A DNA stretch of 54,147 nt from Saprospiraceae bacterium (GCA_026986005.1 JALSPK010000043.1:1-54147); one strand, 5' to 3'. Counted from the first letter of the stretch, positions 44,543-53,773 are shown. Notes: generated by a model not told the origin, from the letters alone. Numbers and translations: made by a program.

Positions 44543-45371
44543 ATGGATGTTCATTCTTACTTTTTTTATCAGTAATATTGGTATTTCTACTGTTGCTCAT
44601 CCTGAATCTGTATTTGGTCTTGATAAAATTGACGTTTGTAATGGTAATAATAGTGCTTTTCAAGCTGGTGAGATATTGACCTATAAAATATATTACAATT
44701 GGGGAGTTATTTGGCTGGGAGCCGGAGAGGTTAAATTTCAAGTGTTGGAGACTGACAATAATTATTTATATAAAGCTGTTGGAAAGTCATACCCTTCTTA
44801 TAGTTGGATATTTGAAGTTGATGACCATTTTTACAGTTATGTTGATAAAGAGACATTACTGCCTATTCGTGCAAAAAGAGATATCAATGAGGATGGTTAT
44901 ATCATACATAATGATATTAGGTTTGACCAAAATGATAAGTACGTAAAATCTACATTAGTAATAAATGATAAAGATCCCAAAGTTGTAGAAAGAGAGTTTG
45001 ATAATTGTATGTTTGATATACTCTCGGTAATTTATAGCTTGAGAAATATTGATAAAACAGGTTTACATACCGGTGATATTATTCCATTTGATATGATGAT
45101 GGATGATGAAGTGTATCCTTTGCAACTGGAGTATGTTGGAGATGTAGGCGTGACAGATATCAAAAATCTAGGGAGCTATAAAGCGATAAAAATATCCCCT
45201 TCAGTAATAAAAGGGAGGGTTTTTGATAAAAATGAAAGAATGCAGGTTTGGATATCCAATGATAAAAACAACGTTCCTCTTATCATTGAATCCCCTTTGG
45301 CTGTAGGAAAAATAAAAGTTATCTTACAGAATTATGAAGGGTTGAGATATCCATTAAATAAAGTCGAGTGA
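44535..45371 (+). CDS. DUF3108-family envelope protein
   Basis: 278 residues with a signal peptide (MIRWMFILTFFISNIGISTVA). Motifs LTYKIYYNWGVIWLGAGEVKFQV and DDHFYSYVDKETLLPIR and a core of beta strands fit DUF3108, periplasmic beta-sheet proteins of unknown exact role, probably envelope-associated. Overlaps the preceding and following genes (by 8 bp and 1 bp), suggesting an operon with the histidine kinase. Confidence 0.8.
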   Translation: MIRWMFILTFFISNIGISTVAHPESVFGLDKIDVCNGNNSAFQAGEILTYKIYYNWGVIWLGAGEVKFQVLETDNNYLYKAVGKSYPSYSWIFEVDDHFYSYVDKETLLPIRAKRDINEDGYIIHNDIRFDQNDKYVKSTLVINDKDPKVVEREFDNCMFDILSVIYSLRNIDKTGLHTGDIIPFDMMMDDEVYPLQLEYVGDVGVTDIKNLGSYKAIKISPSVIKGRVFDKNERMQVWISNDKNNVPLIIESPLAVGKIKVILQNYEGLRYPLNKVE

Positions 45372-46639
45372 TGCGTAAAAAGAATTTAAGTAAAATATTG
45401 ATACTTGGAGCAATCGCCATTTTGGGGATAATTGTCCTTCAATTGTATTGGCTCGCGATGACGTGGAATATAAAAAATCATGAATTTTATGAAAGAGTAA
45501 ATATTAGTTTGCGTATAGTCGCCGAAAAAATGGCAGATAAAACAGATGTTGTTCTTCCCAAAAAAGACCTGATAAAGCAACTGTCTTCAAATGCTTTTTT
45601 GGTAAACTATAACGATGTGATTGTGCCTGATATATTGGAGGATTTATTGATAAGAGAAATGGATAGGGTAGTGCCGAACTTTAAATTTGAATATGCAGTA
45701 TATGACTGTCATAGCAATGATTTGAAGTATGGTAATTGTTGCATGCAGGACGGATTGGACAAAGAGAATCTATTTAAAAAATTACCTGATTTGGACGAAT
45801 ATACTTACTACTTTATAGTTAGATTTCCTGATAAAAATCTATTTTTACTATACAATTTGAAGCTATTTGTGCTTCTTGGGTTATTTGCAATTATTGTAGT
45901 ATTTGCATACCTTTATGCTATTAAATCAATATATAGACAAAGAAAACTTTCAGAGTTGCAGAAAGATTTTGTAGACAATATGACTCATGAATTTAAAACT
46001 CCCCTTACTTCCATAAAACTTGCTTCCGAGGTGATCGGCAATAATGATATAGTAAACTCTGACCCGAGATTGAAAAAATATTCAAGTATTATCACTCAAC
46101 AAAGTGAGAAACTAACATCACATATTGAACGATTATTGGATTTGATAAGGAGTGACGAAAAATTCAAACTAAAGCAGGAGGAGATTGATTTGGTCGAGAC
46201 GGTAAATAATGTAATAGCAGGAATGGAGCACTATCTCAATCACCAAAATGTAGAGCTGAAATTTACTTATCCGGAAAAGAAGGTTTTAATAATAGCAGAT
46301 AAATACCACTTTAGTAATGTACTGTATAATATCATAGAAAATGGGGTGAAATACAACACTAAAGACAATAAAAAAATAAATATAAATATTGAAAAGAATG
46401 AGAATAAGTGTAAATTGTCGATTGAAGATAATGGTATTGGTATTGCAAAAGAGAATCTGAATAATATATTTAAAAAATTCTTTAGAGTGCAATCCGGAGA
46501 TATTCATGATGTGAAAGGATTTGGACTAGGGTTGTATTATGTAAAAAATATTATAAATTTGCACAATTGGACTATTTCTGTTAGATCTAAAGAGGACTCA
46601 GGCACCACTTTTATAATTAATATAAACAAAACGAAATAA
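45371..46639 (+). CDS. Sensor histidine kinase
   Basis: 422 residues. Two membrane segments (about 8-28 and 163-183) enclose a sensing loop of about 135 residues with several cysteines (C113, C123, C124). The HisKA site is DNMTHEFKTPLTS (H206), and the ATP-binding domain has NIIENGVKYN, DNGIGI and GFGLGLYYVKNI. The ATG at 45371 overlaps the upstream TGA as TGATG; the GTG at 45368 is a less likely start. It pairs with the adjacent response regulator; the signal is unknown. Confidence 0.9.
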   Translation: MRKKNLSKILILGAIAILGIIVLQLYWLAMTWNIKNHEFYERVNISLRIVAEKMADKTDVVLPKKDLIKQLSSNAFLVNYNDVIVPDILEDLLIREMDRVVPNFKFEYAVYDCHSNDLKYGNCCMQDGLDKENLFKKLPDLDEYTYYFIVRFPDKNLFLLYNLKLFVLLGLFAIIVVFAYLYAIKSIYRQRKLSELQKDFVDNMTHEFKTPLTSIKLASEVIGNNDIVNSDPRLKKYSSIITQQSEKLTSHIERLLDLIRSDEKFKLKQEEIDLVETVNNVIAGMEHYLNHQNVELKFTYPEKKVLIIADKYHFSNVLYNIIENGVKYNTKDNKKININIEKNENKCKLSIEDNGIGIAKENLNNIFKKFFRVQSGDIHDVKGFGLGLYYVKNIINLHNWTISVRSKEDSGTTFIININKTK

Positions 46640-46640
46640 T

Positions 46641-47351
46641 ATGGATATGGAAACTAGAGCAAAAATTCTTTATGTTGAAGATGATGAGGTATTGGCATTT
46701 ATTACTAAAGACAATTTGGAATTGAAAGGGTTTGATATTTTTCATTCTCTTGATGGTGTTAAGGCATTTGATGCATACAAAAAGAATAAGTTTGATTTAT
46801 GCATTATTGATATTATGCTTCCAAAAATGGATGGCTTTACACTCGCAAAAAAAATAAGGGAATTGGATATAGAAATACCTATCATTTTTCTTACTGCAAA
46901 ATCACTTAAGGAAGATAAAATTAAGGGACTAACTTTAGGCGCAGATGATTATATCACAAAGCCCTTTAGTATTGAAGAATTAGTGCTAAAAATTGAAATT
47001 TTTCTAAAAAGAAAGAAAATAGTAAAAGAAGAAAATAATAGCGTATTTACAATTGGTGATTATGTTTTTGATTTTGCCAATCTAATACTTAAGATTAATG
47101 ATGAATCCAAGAGGTTGACTCAAAAAGAGGCTGATCTGCTTATGTATTTGATTAAAAATAAGAAACGCCTTATAAAAAGGTCTGAAATTCTAAAGAAGAT
47201 ATGGAAACAAGATGATTATTTTGCTGGTCGGAGTATGGATGTTTTTATTAGCAGATTGCGCAAATACCTTTCAAAGGATGAAAAAATCAGTATTAGTAAT
47301 ATTCATGGTATTGGATTTAAGTTAAGATGTGGTGGAGAGGAAGAGGAATAG
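46641..47351 (+). CDS. OmpR/PhoB-type response regulator
   Basis: 236 residues: receiver domain (1-120) with the acidic pocket EDD and the phospho-acceptor D57 (IIDIMLPKMDG), the switch threonine (FLTAKS) and conserved lysine (ITKPFS), then a winged-helix DNA-binding domain (about 140-232; RLTQKEADLLMYL and GIGFKL). Its start codon lies right behind the kinase stop, so the two genes form a two-component operon. Confidence 0.92.
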   Translation: MDMETRAKILYVEDDEVLAFITKDNLELKGFDIFHSLDGVKAFDAYKKNKFDLCIIDIMLPKMDGFTLAKKIRELDIEIPIIFLTAKSLKEDKIKGLTLGADDYITKPFSIEELVLKIEIFLKRKKIVKEENNSVFTIGDYVFDFANLILKINDESKRLTQKEADLLMYLIKNKKRLIKRSEILKKIWKQDDYFAGRSMDVFISRLRKYLSKDEKISISNIHGIGFKLRCGGEEEE

Positions 47352-47427
47352 ATTGAGTTTATGTCTATTACAACCCGGATTTGACTTGTTGGAATAAGGG
47401 AATAGTGCGCTTTATCCTATATAAAAA

Positions 47428-47461
47428 TAAAAAGCCTTGTTGAAAAACAAGGCTTTTTTTA
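47428..47461. terminator. Bidirectional rho-independent terminator
   Basis: A 9-bp stem AAAGCCTTG (47431-47439) / CAAGGCTTT (47448-47456), with a loop of about eight bases and T-runs on both sides (A-run before the stem gives the U-tract for the opposite strand). It lies between two convergent genes, the response regulator and the DUF1573 gene. Confidence 0.8.
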
Positions 47462-47464
47462 ATG

Positions 47465-47935
47465 TTATTTTTTCATATTGAGTAGGCTTTTCTTTCCTTC
47501 CGGAACACCTTTTGTGTCGTCTGGCTTCAATACTTTACCATGAATCTTAATTACATGTTTATTTTCCGTCTTTTCATTTGTCACAAGAGTAACTTTTTTG
47601 TGAAAAGGACCTACTCTATTTGTAGCATATCGTATTTTAATCTCTTTAGTCTCACCAGGCATGATAGCTTCTCTAGGCCATGTAGGTACTGTACATCCAC
47701 AGTTTCCTCTGGCACTTTTGATAATTAGTGGTTCATTACCCACATTGGTAAAAGCAGCTACTCTAAACGGATCAGCATTTTTTTCAATTGTACCGTAATC
47801 TATATCAGTTATTTCCAATTTCATTTTTGGACCACCTGTAGATTCTTCTTTCGCATCTTGTTTCTTTGTGTCTTGAGCAAAAATCATTGAAGTGCTTGCT
47901 GAAAACAACATAATCATAAATAAAAACTTTTTCAT
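47465..47935 (-). CDS. DUF1573-domain periplasmic protein
   Basis: 156 residues: signal peptide (1-20, MKKFLFMIMLFSASTSMIFA), then one DUF1573 domain with the usual features: DYGTIEKNADPFRV, FTNVGNEPLIIKSARGNCGCTVP (the paired cysteines) and KKVTLVTN. DUF1573 is an Ig-like fold protein of uncertain role, very common in Bacteroidota; it is related to the ASH-like domain of the secreted rhodanese at 15397. Confidence 0.85.
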   Translation of the reverse strand: MKKFLFMIMLFSASTSMIFAQDTKKQDAKEESTGGPKMKLEITDIDYGTIEKNADPFRVAAFTNVGNEPLIIKSARGNCGCTVPTWPREAIMPGETKEIKIRYATNRVGPFHKKVTLVTNEKTENKHVIKIHGKVLKPDDTKGVPEGKKSLLNMKK

Positions 47936-48143
47936 TTTTTCATTTTTATAGGTTAAATAATAAATTCTTATTTGTAACTACTCGTGTGGAATTATTTTTA
48001 TCATAAAAAAATATCTACACTAGATAGTCACTTTTAGTTAATAACTTTTATTTAACTGCAAAAGTATATTATTATTTGGTAATATAAAACACTTTGGGTG
48101 TTAATGATAAGTTAACGATTGATTTACTTCTATTAACAATTTG
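47936..48143. other. Non-coding gap
   Basis: 208 bp, AT-rich, between two minus-strand genes; no recognised motif. Confidence 0.3.
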
Positions 48144-49451
48144 TCAATTTATTAAATCAATTCCTCCAAACGTTCCTGAACTCATAAATAAATAGACGGT
48201 ATTTTTACTGGAAAGACTATCAATAAAATTCTTTAATTTATGTGGGTTGTCAAAAACCTTGACTGTATCATTGTTGAAGTTAGCTTTGATTTCATCTTTA
48301 TCCAAAGGTGGCATATTTTTCATTTTGAGAGTATGTGGACTAAATAATACAGCAGCAACATCACAATTTTGCATTGTATCTTTATATTGAGGCAAGAAGT
48401 TTTTGTTAAGACTACTGTAAGTATGAAGTTCATAAAAAGCATAGAGTTTTTTATTTGGAAATTCTCGCCTGACAGCCTCTATAGTAGCTTTTAATTTAGC
48501 CGGAGCGTGTGCAAAATCTAGAAATTTAATTGTACTTTTATCTTCATATATTTTTTGTAGTCTCTTTGCTGCTCCTTCAAAGTCTTCAATGTTTTTCCAA
48601 AATTCTTCATCATTTATACCTGATTCATTACATACTAAAAGTGCTGCATTAAGATTTGCTAAATTGTGATTGCCAAATACTCTTAACTTACCGGTATCCG
48701 AAAGGTTTACTTTAGTATATGGTCTTAATAAAATGTTCTTTGAATTTGTTGAATCTTCAATAGCTTTCACTACTTTACTGTCTTTTTCAAAGTATATCAA
48801 ACTTCCGCCTTTTGCAATGGAATCAATAAATTCAACAAATTGTTTTTTGTAGATGTCATATGTAGGAAAAACATTCATGTGATCCCAATCTATCCCTGTG
48901 ATTACAGCGATCTCTGGTTTGTAATGAAGGAATTTAGGTCTTAGGTCTATAGGTGAACTAAGGTATTCATCACCCTCCAGTACAATAATAGGAGCATCTG
49001 AAAATCGTACCATCAAATCAAATCCTTTAATGTTGCCACCGACCAGGTAATCAAAATCTACATTCGCTTTTTTCAATACCCACATAATCATTGATGTGGT
49101 AGATGTTTTCCCTTGGCTACCACCTATTACGATTCTTTTTTTGTTTTTTGATATGCTATAGATAAATTCGGGGTAAGAATATATTTTTATTCCGAGTTCT
49201 TGGGCTTTCAATAATTCGGGATTATCTTTTTTAGCATGCATGCCAAGAATGATGTAATCTAAGTCTGTAGAAATATAATCTGTGTTCCATCCCATTTTTT
49301 TCGGTAATAGTCCAGCCTTATTAAGTCTTTCTTTTGAAGGATTGTATATTTCATCATCAGAACCCGTCACGGTATGCCCTGCATTTTTCAATGCTATTGC
49401 TATATTGTGCATTGCACTTCCTCCAATAGAGATTAAATGAATTTTTGACAT
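48144..49451 (-). CDS. mpl: Mur ligase family protein, Mpl-like (UDP-MurNAc peptide ligase)
   Basis: 435 residues with the Mur ligase architecture: an N-terminal Rossmann-like domain (IHLISIGGSAMHNIAIAL), ATP-binding loop GGSQGKTSTTSM (110-121), and a C-terminal domain with FAHAPAKLKATI (DxxHxPxxx-type). The GSQGKTST loop differs from the usual GTHGKTTT. Mpl-type ligases recycle murein tripeptide into UDP-MurNAc-tripeptide. The start is 43 bp below a -7 box at 49499-49506. MurC itself is a weaker alternative. Confidence 0.78.
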   Translation of the reverse strand: MSKIHLISIGGSAMHNIAIALKNAGHTVTGSDDEIYNPSKERLNKAGLLPKKMGWNTDYISTDLDYIILGMHAKKDNPELLKAQELGIKIYSYPEFIYSISKNKKRIVIGGSQGKTSTTSMIMWVLKKANVDFDYLVGGNIKGFDLMVRFSDAPIIVLEGDEYLSSPIDLRPKFLHYKPEIAVITGIDWDHMNVFPTYDIYKKQFVEFIDSIAKGGSLIYFEKDSKVVKAIEDSTNSKNILLRPYTKVNLSDTGKLRVFGNHNLANLNAALLVCNESGINDEEFWKNIEDFEGAAKRLQKIYEDKSTIKFLDFAHAPAKLKATIEAVRREFPNKKLYAFYELHTYSSLNKNFLPQYKDTMQNCDVAAVLFSPHTLKMKNMPPLDKDEIKANFNNDTVKVFDNPHKLKNFIDSLSSKNTVYLFMSSGTFGGIDLIN

Positions 49452-49498
49452 AGAATAAAATTATGTTTCTTTAGAATAATTGGATTTAAATGTTGTGA

Positions 49499-49506
49499 CA
49501 AAAATA
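49499..49506 (-). promoter_or_regulatory. Candidate -7 box for mpl, 3 bp from a MITE end
   Basis: Minus-strand TATTTTTG matches TAnnTTTG. The miniature element begins at 49510, so the -33 region would fall inside the element, where TGTTTT is found at about the right distance. The inserted element may therefore supply part of the promoter. Confidence 0.4.
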
Positions 49507-49509
49507 CAT

Positions 49510-49672
49510 AGTGTCTGCACGAAAACACCGCAAATTTGAAATTGATTCTTTTTGCGATATTTTCATCATTTCACAAGCAATTGATACAAAGGTATCAAAT
49601 TATTGTAAAAAAATAAAAATCTCTACAAAAATTATCATAATTTCAAAAATCACATATTTTCGTGAAGACACT
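49510..49672. mobile_element. 163-bp miniature inverted-repeat element, family 1, inverted copy
   Basis: Inverted relative to the copy at 33271-33433. Terminal repeat AGTGTCTGCACGAAAACA is intact at this end; the other has a single base change (TTTCGTGAAGACACT). Internal sequence is clearly homologous to the other copy with scattered substitutions. No coding capacity. Confidence 0.8.
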
Positions 49673-49674
49673 AA

Positions 49675-49711
49675 ATAAAAAAAGAAGCCCAAACAAGGAC
49701 TTCTCTTTTTT
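49675..49711. terminator. Terminator downstream of the FadL-like gene
   Basis: On the minus strand the stem is AGAAGTCC (49697-49704) with GGGCTTCT (49683-49690), six-base loop, and a T-run after it; one G-U type mismatch. It lies between the MITE and the end of the minus-strand gene at 49747. Confidence 0.65.
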
Positions 49712-49746
49712 TGTGAAAATATATAAACAAATTATATATTTTTATT

Positions 49747-51441
49747 TTATAGCTTTAAAGTTGCACCTAGTGAAAATATCTTTGCTGATTTCTCATAAGT
49801 TTCCTTATATGCAGGAGCCGGAGCAACCCCAGCAAAATCTTTTGTGTATTTGTCATATGAAGTAAATGAAACACCTAAGTCTATATCTATATTAGATGTA
49901 GCATGTACTATCGCACCAAAACCAAATGTTTTAGTTGGTAATGAATAGCTTAATGATGATTGATATATAGCATTAGGTTTGGTCTTTGTCATCAAAAAAC
50001 CTGCACTTAAACCAAACATACTATTAATATCATATTGTGCACCAAGAGCAAATTCAATTGAATTTCCGCTTAAATAAGTTTTATCACCATTGATATTTAC
50101 TTCTTTTCCATTAGTTACAAACTCACCGGCAGCGTTTCTTTTACCATATTTTGCAGCTTTGTCAAAGTAGTAGTGAAATCCGGTCTGAAGTTTTAATCCA
50201 CCTGCATTGAATCTTGCACCTAAAGCGAGCATTGCCGGCATTTCAGCAGGGACTTCTTCTTTATCTACGAACAAACCAAAGTCATCTTTAATAACTTTAG
50301 TAGTAACATTCATTTTAGTCTTCATTTCATATTTTGCAGAAAACCCTACATTTCCGAAGTCAATATCAACGCTTACAAAAGGAGTTATACCGGTACCTGT
50401 TTGTTCAACTTGAAGATTTTTGTCAGCCAAAGCAGTAGCTTGAGCAGATAATGCTGCTGCTGTTCCGTCTACTTGTGTTTTTTGTGTATTTAGTCCTGTA
50501 ATTCCCACATTTATGCCATCATAATAATCTTGCAATGTTGTGTTTGCAGGATCTTCTATTCCAACTGCATTTCCCGCTTGTATTAATGCATTGTATTGAT
50601 CCTCTGTAATCGCACCAGCTGCTTTACCCTGAGCTAAAGTGAAAGCTCCAAATTGACCTAAGAATGGTTGTACTTGATTAGCAACACCTGTCAATTGTGT
50701 GATTCCTTGTCCCAATTTTTGTGAAATTCCGTTCAAAGTAGGTACCGCTTTGCTTGTTATAAAAGCATCAGCTCTCATTGTATCCGTTCCGTTAATTAAT
50801 GAGATATCAGTAATATTTCCATCGTACTTATTGCTTGCGGATACATATCTCGCACCTAAAGCTATGGAAATAATGTCATTGATTCTGTACGATACAGCAC
50901 CTTGGAAACCAAGGTATGTTGATGAACCTGTAATTGAAGAGCTCATACTATATCCATTTACAGATAAATCTACTCCTGCTTGCTCGCCAATAGGTTTTAA
51001 GCCTGCAAGCGCTGTAGGTAGACCGGATACTTTGTATTCAAAATCCGGTAATCCCTTGTCAAATTCTGCACTACCTCCACCACCTATTACGGTAAATCCA
51101 CCTGATACGGCAAGATTTCCTCTTTTGTATACTGCAAAAGCAGTAGGTAGAAATGGAACAAAGGTTTTACCTTCATATTTTCCATTGTTTAAAGTAGGAT
51201 AAGTTGAAGTAACTGTTCTTGATTGTGATACTGTTTGTGAGTTTAATTGGAAGTAAAATCCATCGTCAAGATGTGTTAATCCTGCGGGGTTAAAGAATAC
51301 TGCATCTACATCAACGGATGCATCTCTAGCTAACATTCTGACCCATGCTGCACTCTGGTTTGTGTTTGTTACAATACCTCCGGCAAAAGTGAGTTGTGCC
51401 GTAAGCATTAAGCTAAAAATCGTAAAAATTGTCTTTTTCAT
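49747..51441 (-). CDS. OmpP1/FadL-family outer-membrane transporter
   Basis: 564 residues. Signal peptide (1-20, ending TFAGG), then AAWVRMLARDASVDVDAVFFNPAGLTHL, the FadL N-terminal plug signature, and a beta-barrel with a final strand ending in KIFSLGATLKL. Residues about 270-350 form an alpha-helical insert (ALSAQATALADKNLQVEQ) longer than usual. FadL-type barrels import hydrophobic compounds through the outer membrane; the substrate is not identifiable. Single-gene unit. Confidence 0.85.
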   Translation of the reverse strand: MKKTIFTIFSLMLTAQLTFAGGIVTNTNQSAAWVRMLARDASVDVDAVFFNPAGLTHLDDGFYFQLNSQTVSQSRTVTSTYPTLNNGKYEGKTFVPFLPTAFAVYKRGNLAVSGGFTVIGGGGSAEFDKGLPDFEYKVSGLPTALAGLKPIGEQAGVDLSVNGYSMSSSITGSSTYLGFQGAVSYRINDIISIALGARYVSASNKYDGNITDISLINGTDTMRADAFITSKAVPTLNGISQKLGQGITQLTGVANQVQPFLGQFGAFTLAQGKAAGAITEDQYNALIQAGNAVGIEDPANTTLQDYYDGINVGITGLNTQKTQVDGTAAALSAQATALADKNLQVEQTGTGITPFVSVDIDFGNVGFSAKYEMKTKMNVTTKVIKDDFGLFVDKEEVPAEMPAMLALGARFNAGGLKLQTGFHYYFDKAAKYGKRNAAGEFVTNGKEVNINGDKTYLSGNSIEFALGAQYDINSMFGLSAGFLMTKTKPNAIYQSSLSYSLPTKTFGFGAIVHATSNIDIDLGVSFTSYDKYTKDFAGVAPAPAYKETYEKSAKIFSLGATLKL

Positions 51442-51676
51442 TTGATTAAATTTTAGTTAGAAAATAACAATACTCCAAAGTATAGAAACAAGCCATACTT
51501 ATTTCGTATTATATTGAAATGTCACGGTAATGCAAGAGTATTAAATACTCTCGTCATGCCAAAGGTAGTAAAAAAATATAAACCTAAAAAAAAATAATGT
51601 TAAAATACAAAATTAAAAAATTTGCGGCTGTTTAAAAGTAGGCTGAAATTATAGTAGTTTATTGTAAAAAGAGCAT
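51442..51676. other. Non-coding gap between divergent genes
   Basis: About 235 bp, AT-rich, between the FadL-like gene and the radical SAM gene. It contains two short inverted-repeat-like words around 51510-51560 (ATTAAATACTCTC and complement-like stretches); no strong claim. Confidence 0.3.
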
Positions 51677-51684
51677 TACTTTTG
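51677..51684 (+). promoter_or_regulatory. -7 box abutting the radical SAM start codon
   Basis: TACTTTTG matches TAnnTTTG and ends 4 nt before the ATG at 51689, the same spacing as at lpxD. It predicts a leaderless message. No clear -33 box at the canonical distance. Confidence 0.45.
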
Positions 51685-51688
51685 CTAG

Positions 51689-53536
51689 ATGTCAATACTA
51701 TTAATAACGCCACCATTTACTCAATTGAACACGCCTTATCCTGCGACTATGTATTTGAAAGGGTTTTTGCAAGATAAAGGAATAGTTGTTAATCAATGTG
51801 ATTTGAGTATTGAGTTGTTTTTGGAGATATTTACAAAAGACTTTATATCAAAAGTGTTTGAAGCAGCAAAAAATAATAGAAGTTTTGACTTTGCATTGGT
51901 TTGGCAACAGAGAAATGATTATATTTCTAAGGTTGAAACGGTAATACGTTTTCTCCAAAATCATGAAGTAACTAATGCGTATAAAATATTAAGTTATGGT
52001 TATATGCCAAAATCTCACAGATCCGTTATAAGTGACGAGGAATTGGATTATGCTTTTGGCAATCTTGGAATAATTGATAAGGCAAAGCATTTGGCTACTA
52101 TATTTGTAGAAGAATTGGGTGATTTTATACAGGCGAATGTTGACGATTTTTTTGCATTTACCAAATACGCCGAACAAATTGCCACATCAGCCGGCAGTTT
52201 TGATACATTGTATAAGTTTTTATCGGGTGATTATACAATAATAGAGAAAAGATTATTGCAACTTTTAAATAAGAAAATCATAAAATTTCAACCGGAGTTG
52301 GTTGGTTTCACAATTCCTTTTCCTGGAAATTTGTTTTCTGCCTTGCGATGTGCACAATTTATCAGGAAAAATTATTCTCACATCAAAATAGCTTTTGGTG
52401 GCGGATATTGCAATACTGAATTGCGTTCCCTTGAGGATTCAAGGGTATTCAAATTTGTTGATTTTATTTCTTTAGATAGTGGAGAAGGTCCTTTGCTCAA
52501 AATAGTTCAATATATAAATAAGGAGATTGGTGTTAGTGCTTTGGAAAGGACTTTTGTTTTGGAGAAAGATCAAGTCGTTTATAAAAACAATAGCCCTAAT
52601 ACTATTTTTCATCACAAAAACCTGCCGGCACCTGATTACAAAGGTCTTAGTCATGATAAATACCTGCCGTTTTTGGATGTGATGAATCCTATGCACAGAT
52701 TATGGACAGATGGTCATTGGAACAAATTAACCGTGTCGTATGGCTGCTATTGGCAGAAATGTACGTTTTGCGATGTTACACTTGATTATGTTTCAAATAA
52801 TCAAAACACAACAGCATTGGATTTAGTGAGTAAAATAAAATCTATTGTTGCAGAGACAGGAAAGACAGGCTTTCATTTTGTTGATGAGGCCGCTCCTCCA
52901 AAAATCCTGAAAGCATTGGCTTTGGAATTGATAAATCAGGATATCGAAATTACATGGTGGACAAATATTAGATTTGAAAAAACATTTAATGATGCCTTGT
53001 GTGAATTGTTGGCAAAGTCAGGCTGTATTGCTGTCACTGGAGGGCTGGAAGTAGCCTCGGATAGATTGTTGAAAAAAATCAACAAGGGAGTTGATATAGC
53101 TCAGGTGGCTAGAGTGACAAAGTCATTTTCGAAATATGGCATTATGACTCATGCGTATCTGATGTATGGTTTTCCTACTCAAACGGAGCAAGAAACGATA
53201 GATTCTCTTGAAGTCGTAAGACAATTGTTTGAGACAGGCTGTGTGCATTCTGCTTTTTGGCATCAATTTACAACGACGGTACATAGCCCAATTGGGAAAA
53301 ATCCTTCTGATTTTGAAATAGTCATTACAGGACCTGAATTTCATGGCTTTGCCCAAAATGATTTGTACCACAAAGATCCCAAAGGGGCAGCACACCATAA
53401 ATACAAAAAAGGTTTGAATTTGGCATTGCACAATTATCTTAATGGCGTAGGTTTTGAAATGGATCTCCAAACTTGGTTTGATTTCCCTATACCGAAAACA
53501 TCCCATCGTCCGGATTTTATTTCAAAGAATCTATGA
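51689..53536 (+). CDS. B12-binding radical SAM protein
   Basis: 615 residues. An N-terminal cobalamin-binding-like domain (ILLITPPFTQLNTPYPATMYLKGFLQ; FTIPFPGNLFSALRCAQFIR...IAFGGGYCN) precedes a radical SAM domain (about 340-560) with the cluster-binding cysteines C353, C358 and C361 in SYGCYWQKCTFCDV. Spacing is Cx4Cx2C, not the canonical Cx3Cx2C. Further motifs are HFVDEAAPP, WWTNIRFE, GGLEVASDRLL and YLMYGFPTQT. The substrate is unknown. It lies upstream of the tRNA gene. Confidence 0.82.
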   Translation: MSILLITPPFTQLNTPYPATMYLKGFLQDKGIVVNQCDLSIELFLEIFTKDFISKVFEAAKNNRSFDFALVWQQRNDYISKVETVIRFLQNHEVTNAYKILSYGYMPKSHRSVISDEELDYAFGNLGIIDKAKHLATIFVEELGDFIQANVDDFFAFTKYAEQIATSAGSFDTLYKFLSGDYTIIEKRLLQLLNKKIIKFQPELVGFTIPFPGNLFSALRCAQFIRKNYSHIKIAFGGGYCNTELRSLEDSRVFKFVDFISLDSGEGPLLKIVQYINKEIGVSALERTFVLEKDQVVYKNNSPNTIFHHKNLPAPDYKGLSHDKYLPFLDVMNPMHRLWTDGHWNKLTVSYGCYWQKCTFCDVTLDYVSNNQNTTALDLVSKIKSIVAETGKTGFHFVDEAAPPKILKALALELINQDIEITWWTNIRFEKTFNDALCELLAKSGCIAVTGGLEVASDRLLKKINKGVDIAQVARVTKSFSKYGIMTHAYLMYGFPTQTEQETIDSLEVVRQLFETGCVHSAFWHQFTTTVHSPIGKNPSDFEIVITGPEFHGFAQNDLYHKDPKGAAHHKYKKGLNLALHNYLNGVGFEMDLQTWFDFPIPKTSHRPDFISKNL

Positions 53537-53550
53537 TAAAAACACGAAGT

Positions 53551-53581
53551 TTTGAAAATACAAAATATATCCATATCTTTG
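53551..53581 (+). promoter_or_regulatory. Promoter of tRNA-Ala
   Basis: TTTG at 53551-53554 and TATCTTTG at 53574-53581, separated by 19 bp, give a textbook Bacteroidota -33/-7 promoter. The predicted start is about 5 nt upstream of the tRNA 5' end. Confidence 0.75.
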
Positions 53582-53591
53582 CGGTTATTCA

Positions 53592-53665
53592 GGGGCTATA
53601 GCTCAGTTGGCTAGAGTGCTTGACTGGCAGTCAAGAGGTCACGGGTTCAAATCCCGTTAGCTCCA
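53592..53665 (+). tRNA. tRNA-Ala (anticodon GGC)
   Basis: Folds as a complete cloverleaf: acceptor stem GGGGCTA/TAGCTCC, D-arm GCTC with loop, anticodon stem CTTGA/TCAAG with loop CTGGCAG (anticodon GGC), T-arm ACGGG/CCCGT around TTCAAAT, discriminator A. The 3' CCA is not encoded and would be added after processing. Confidence 0.93.
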
Positions 53666-53773
53666 CTTGTTTTGAAAATAGACTTCATTATAGCATAGGG
53701 TTTACTTGATGTTATTTATTAAATTAAACTGCCATAGAAATCGTGGTAGCACCAAATACAAAAAACAATTATT

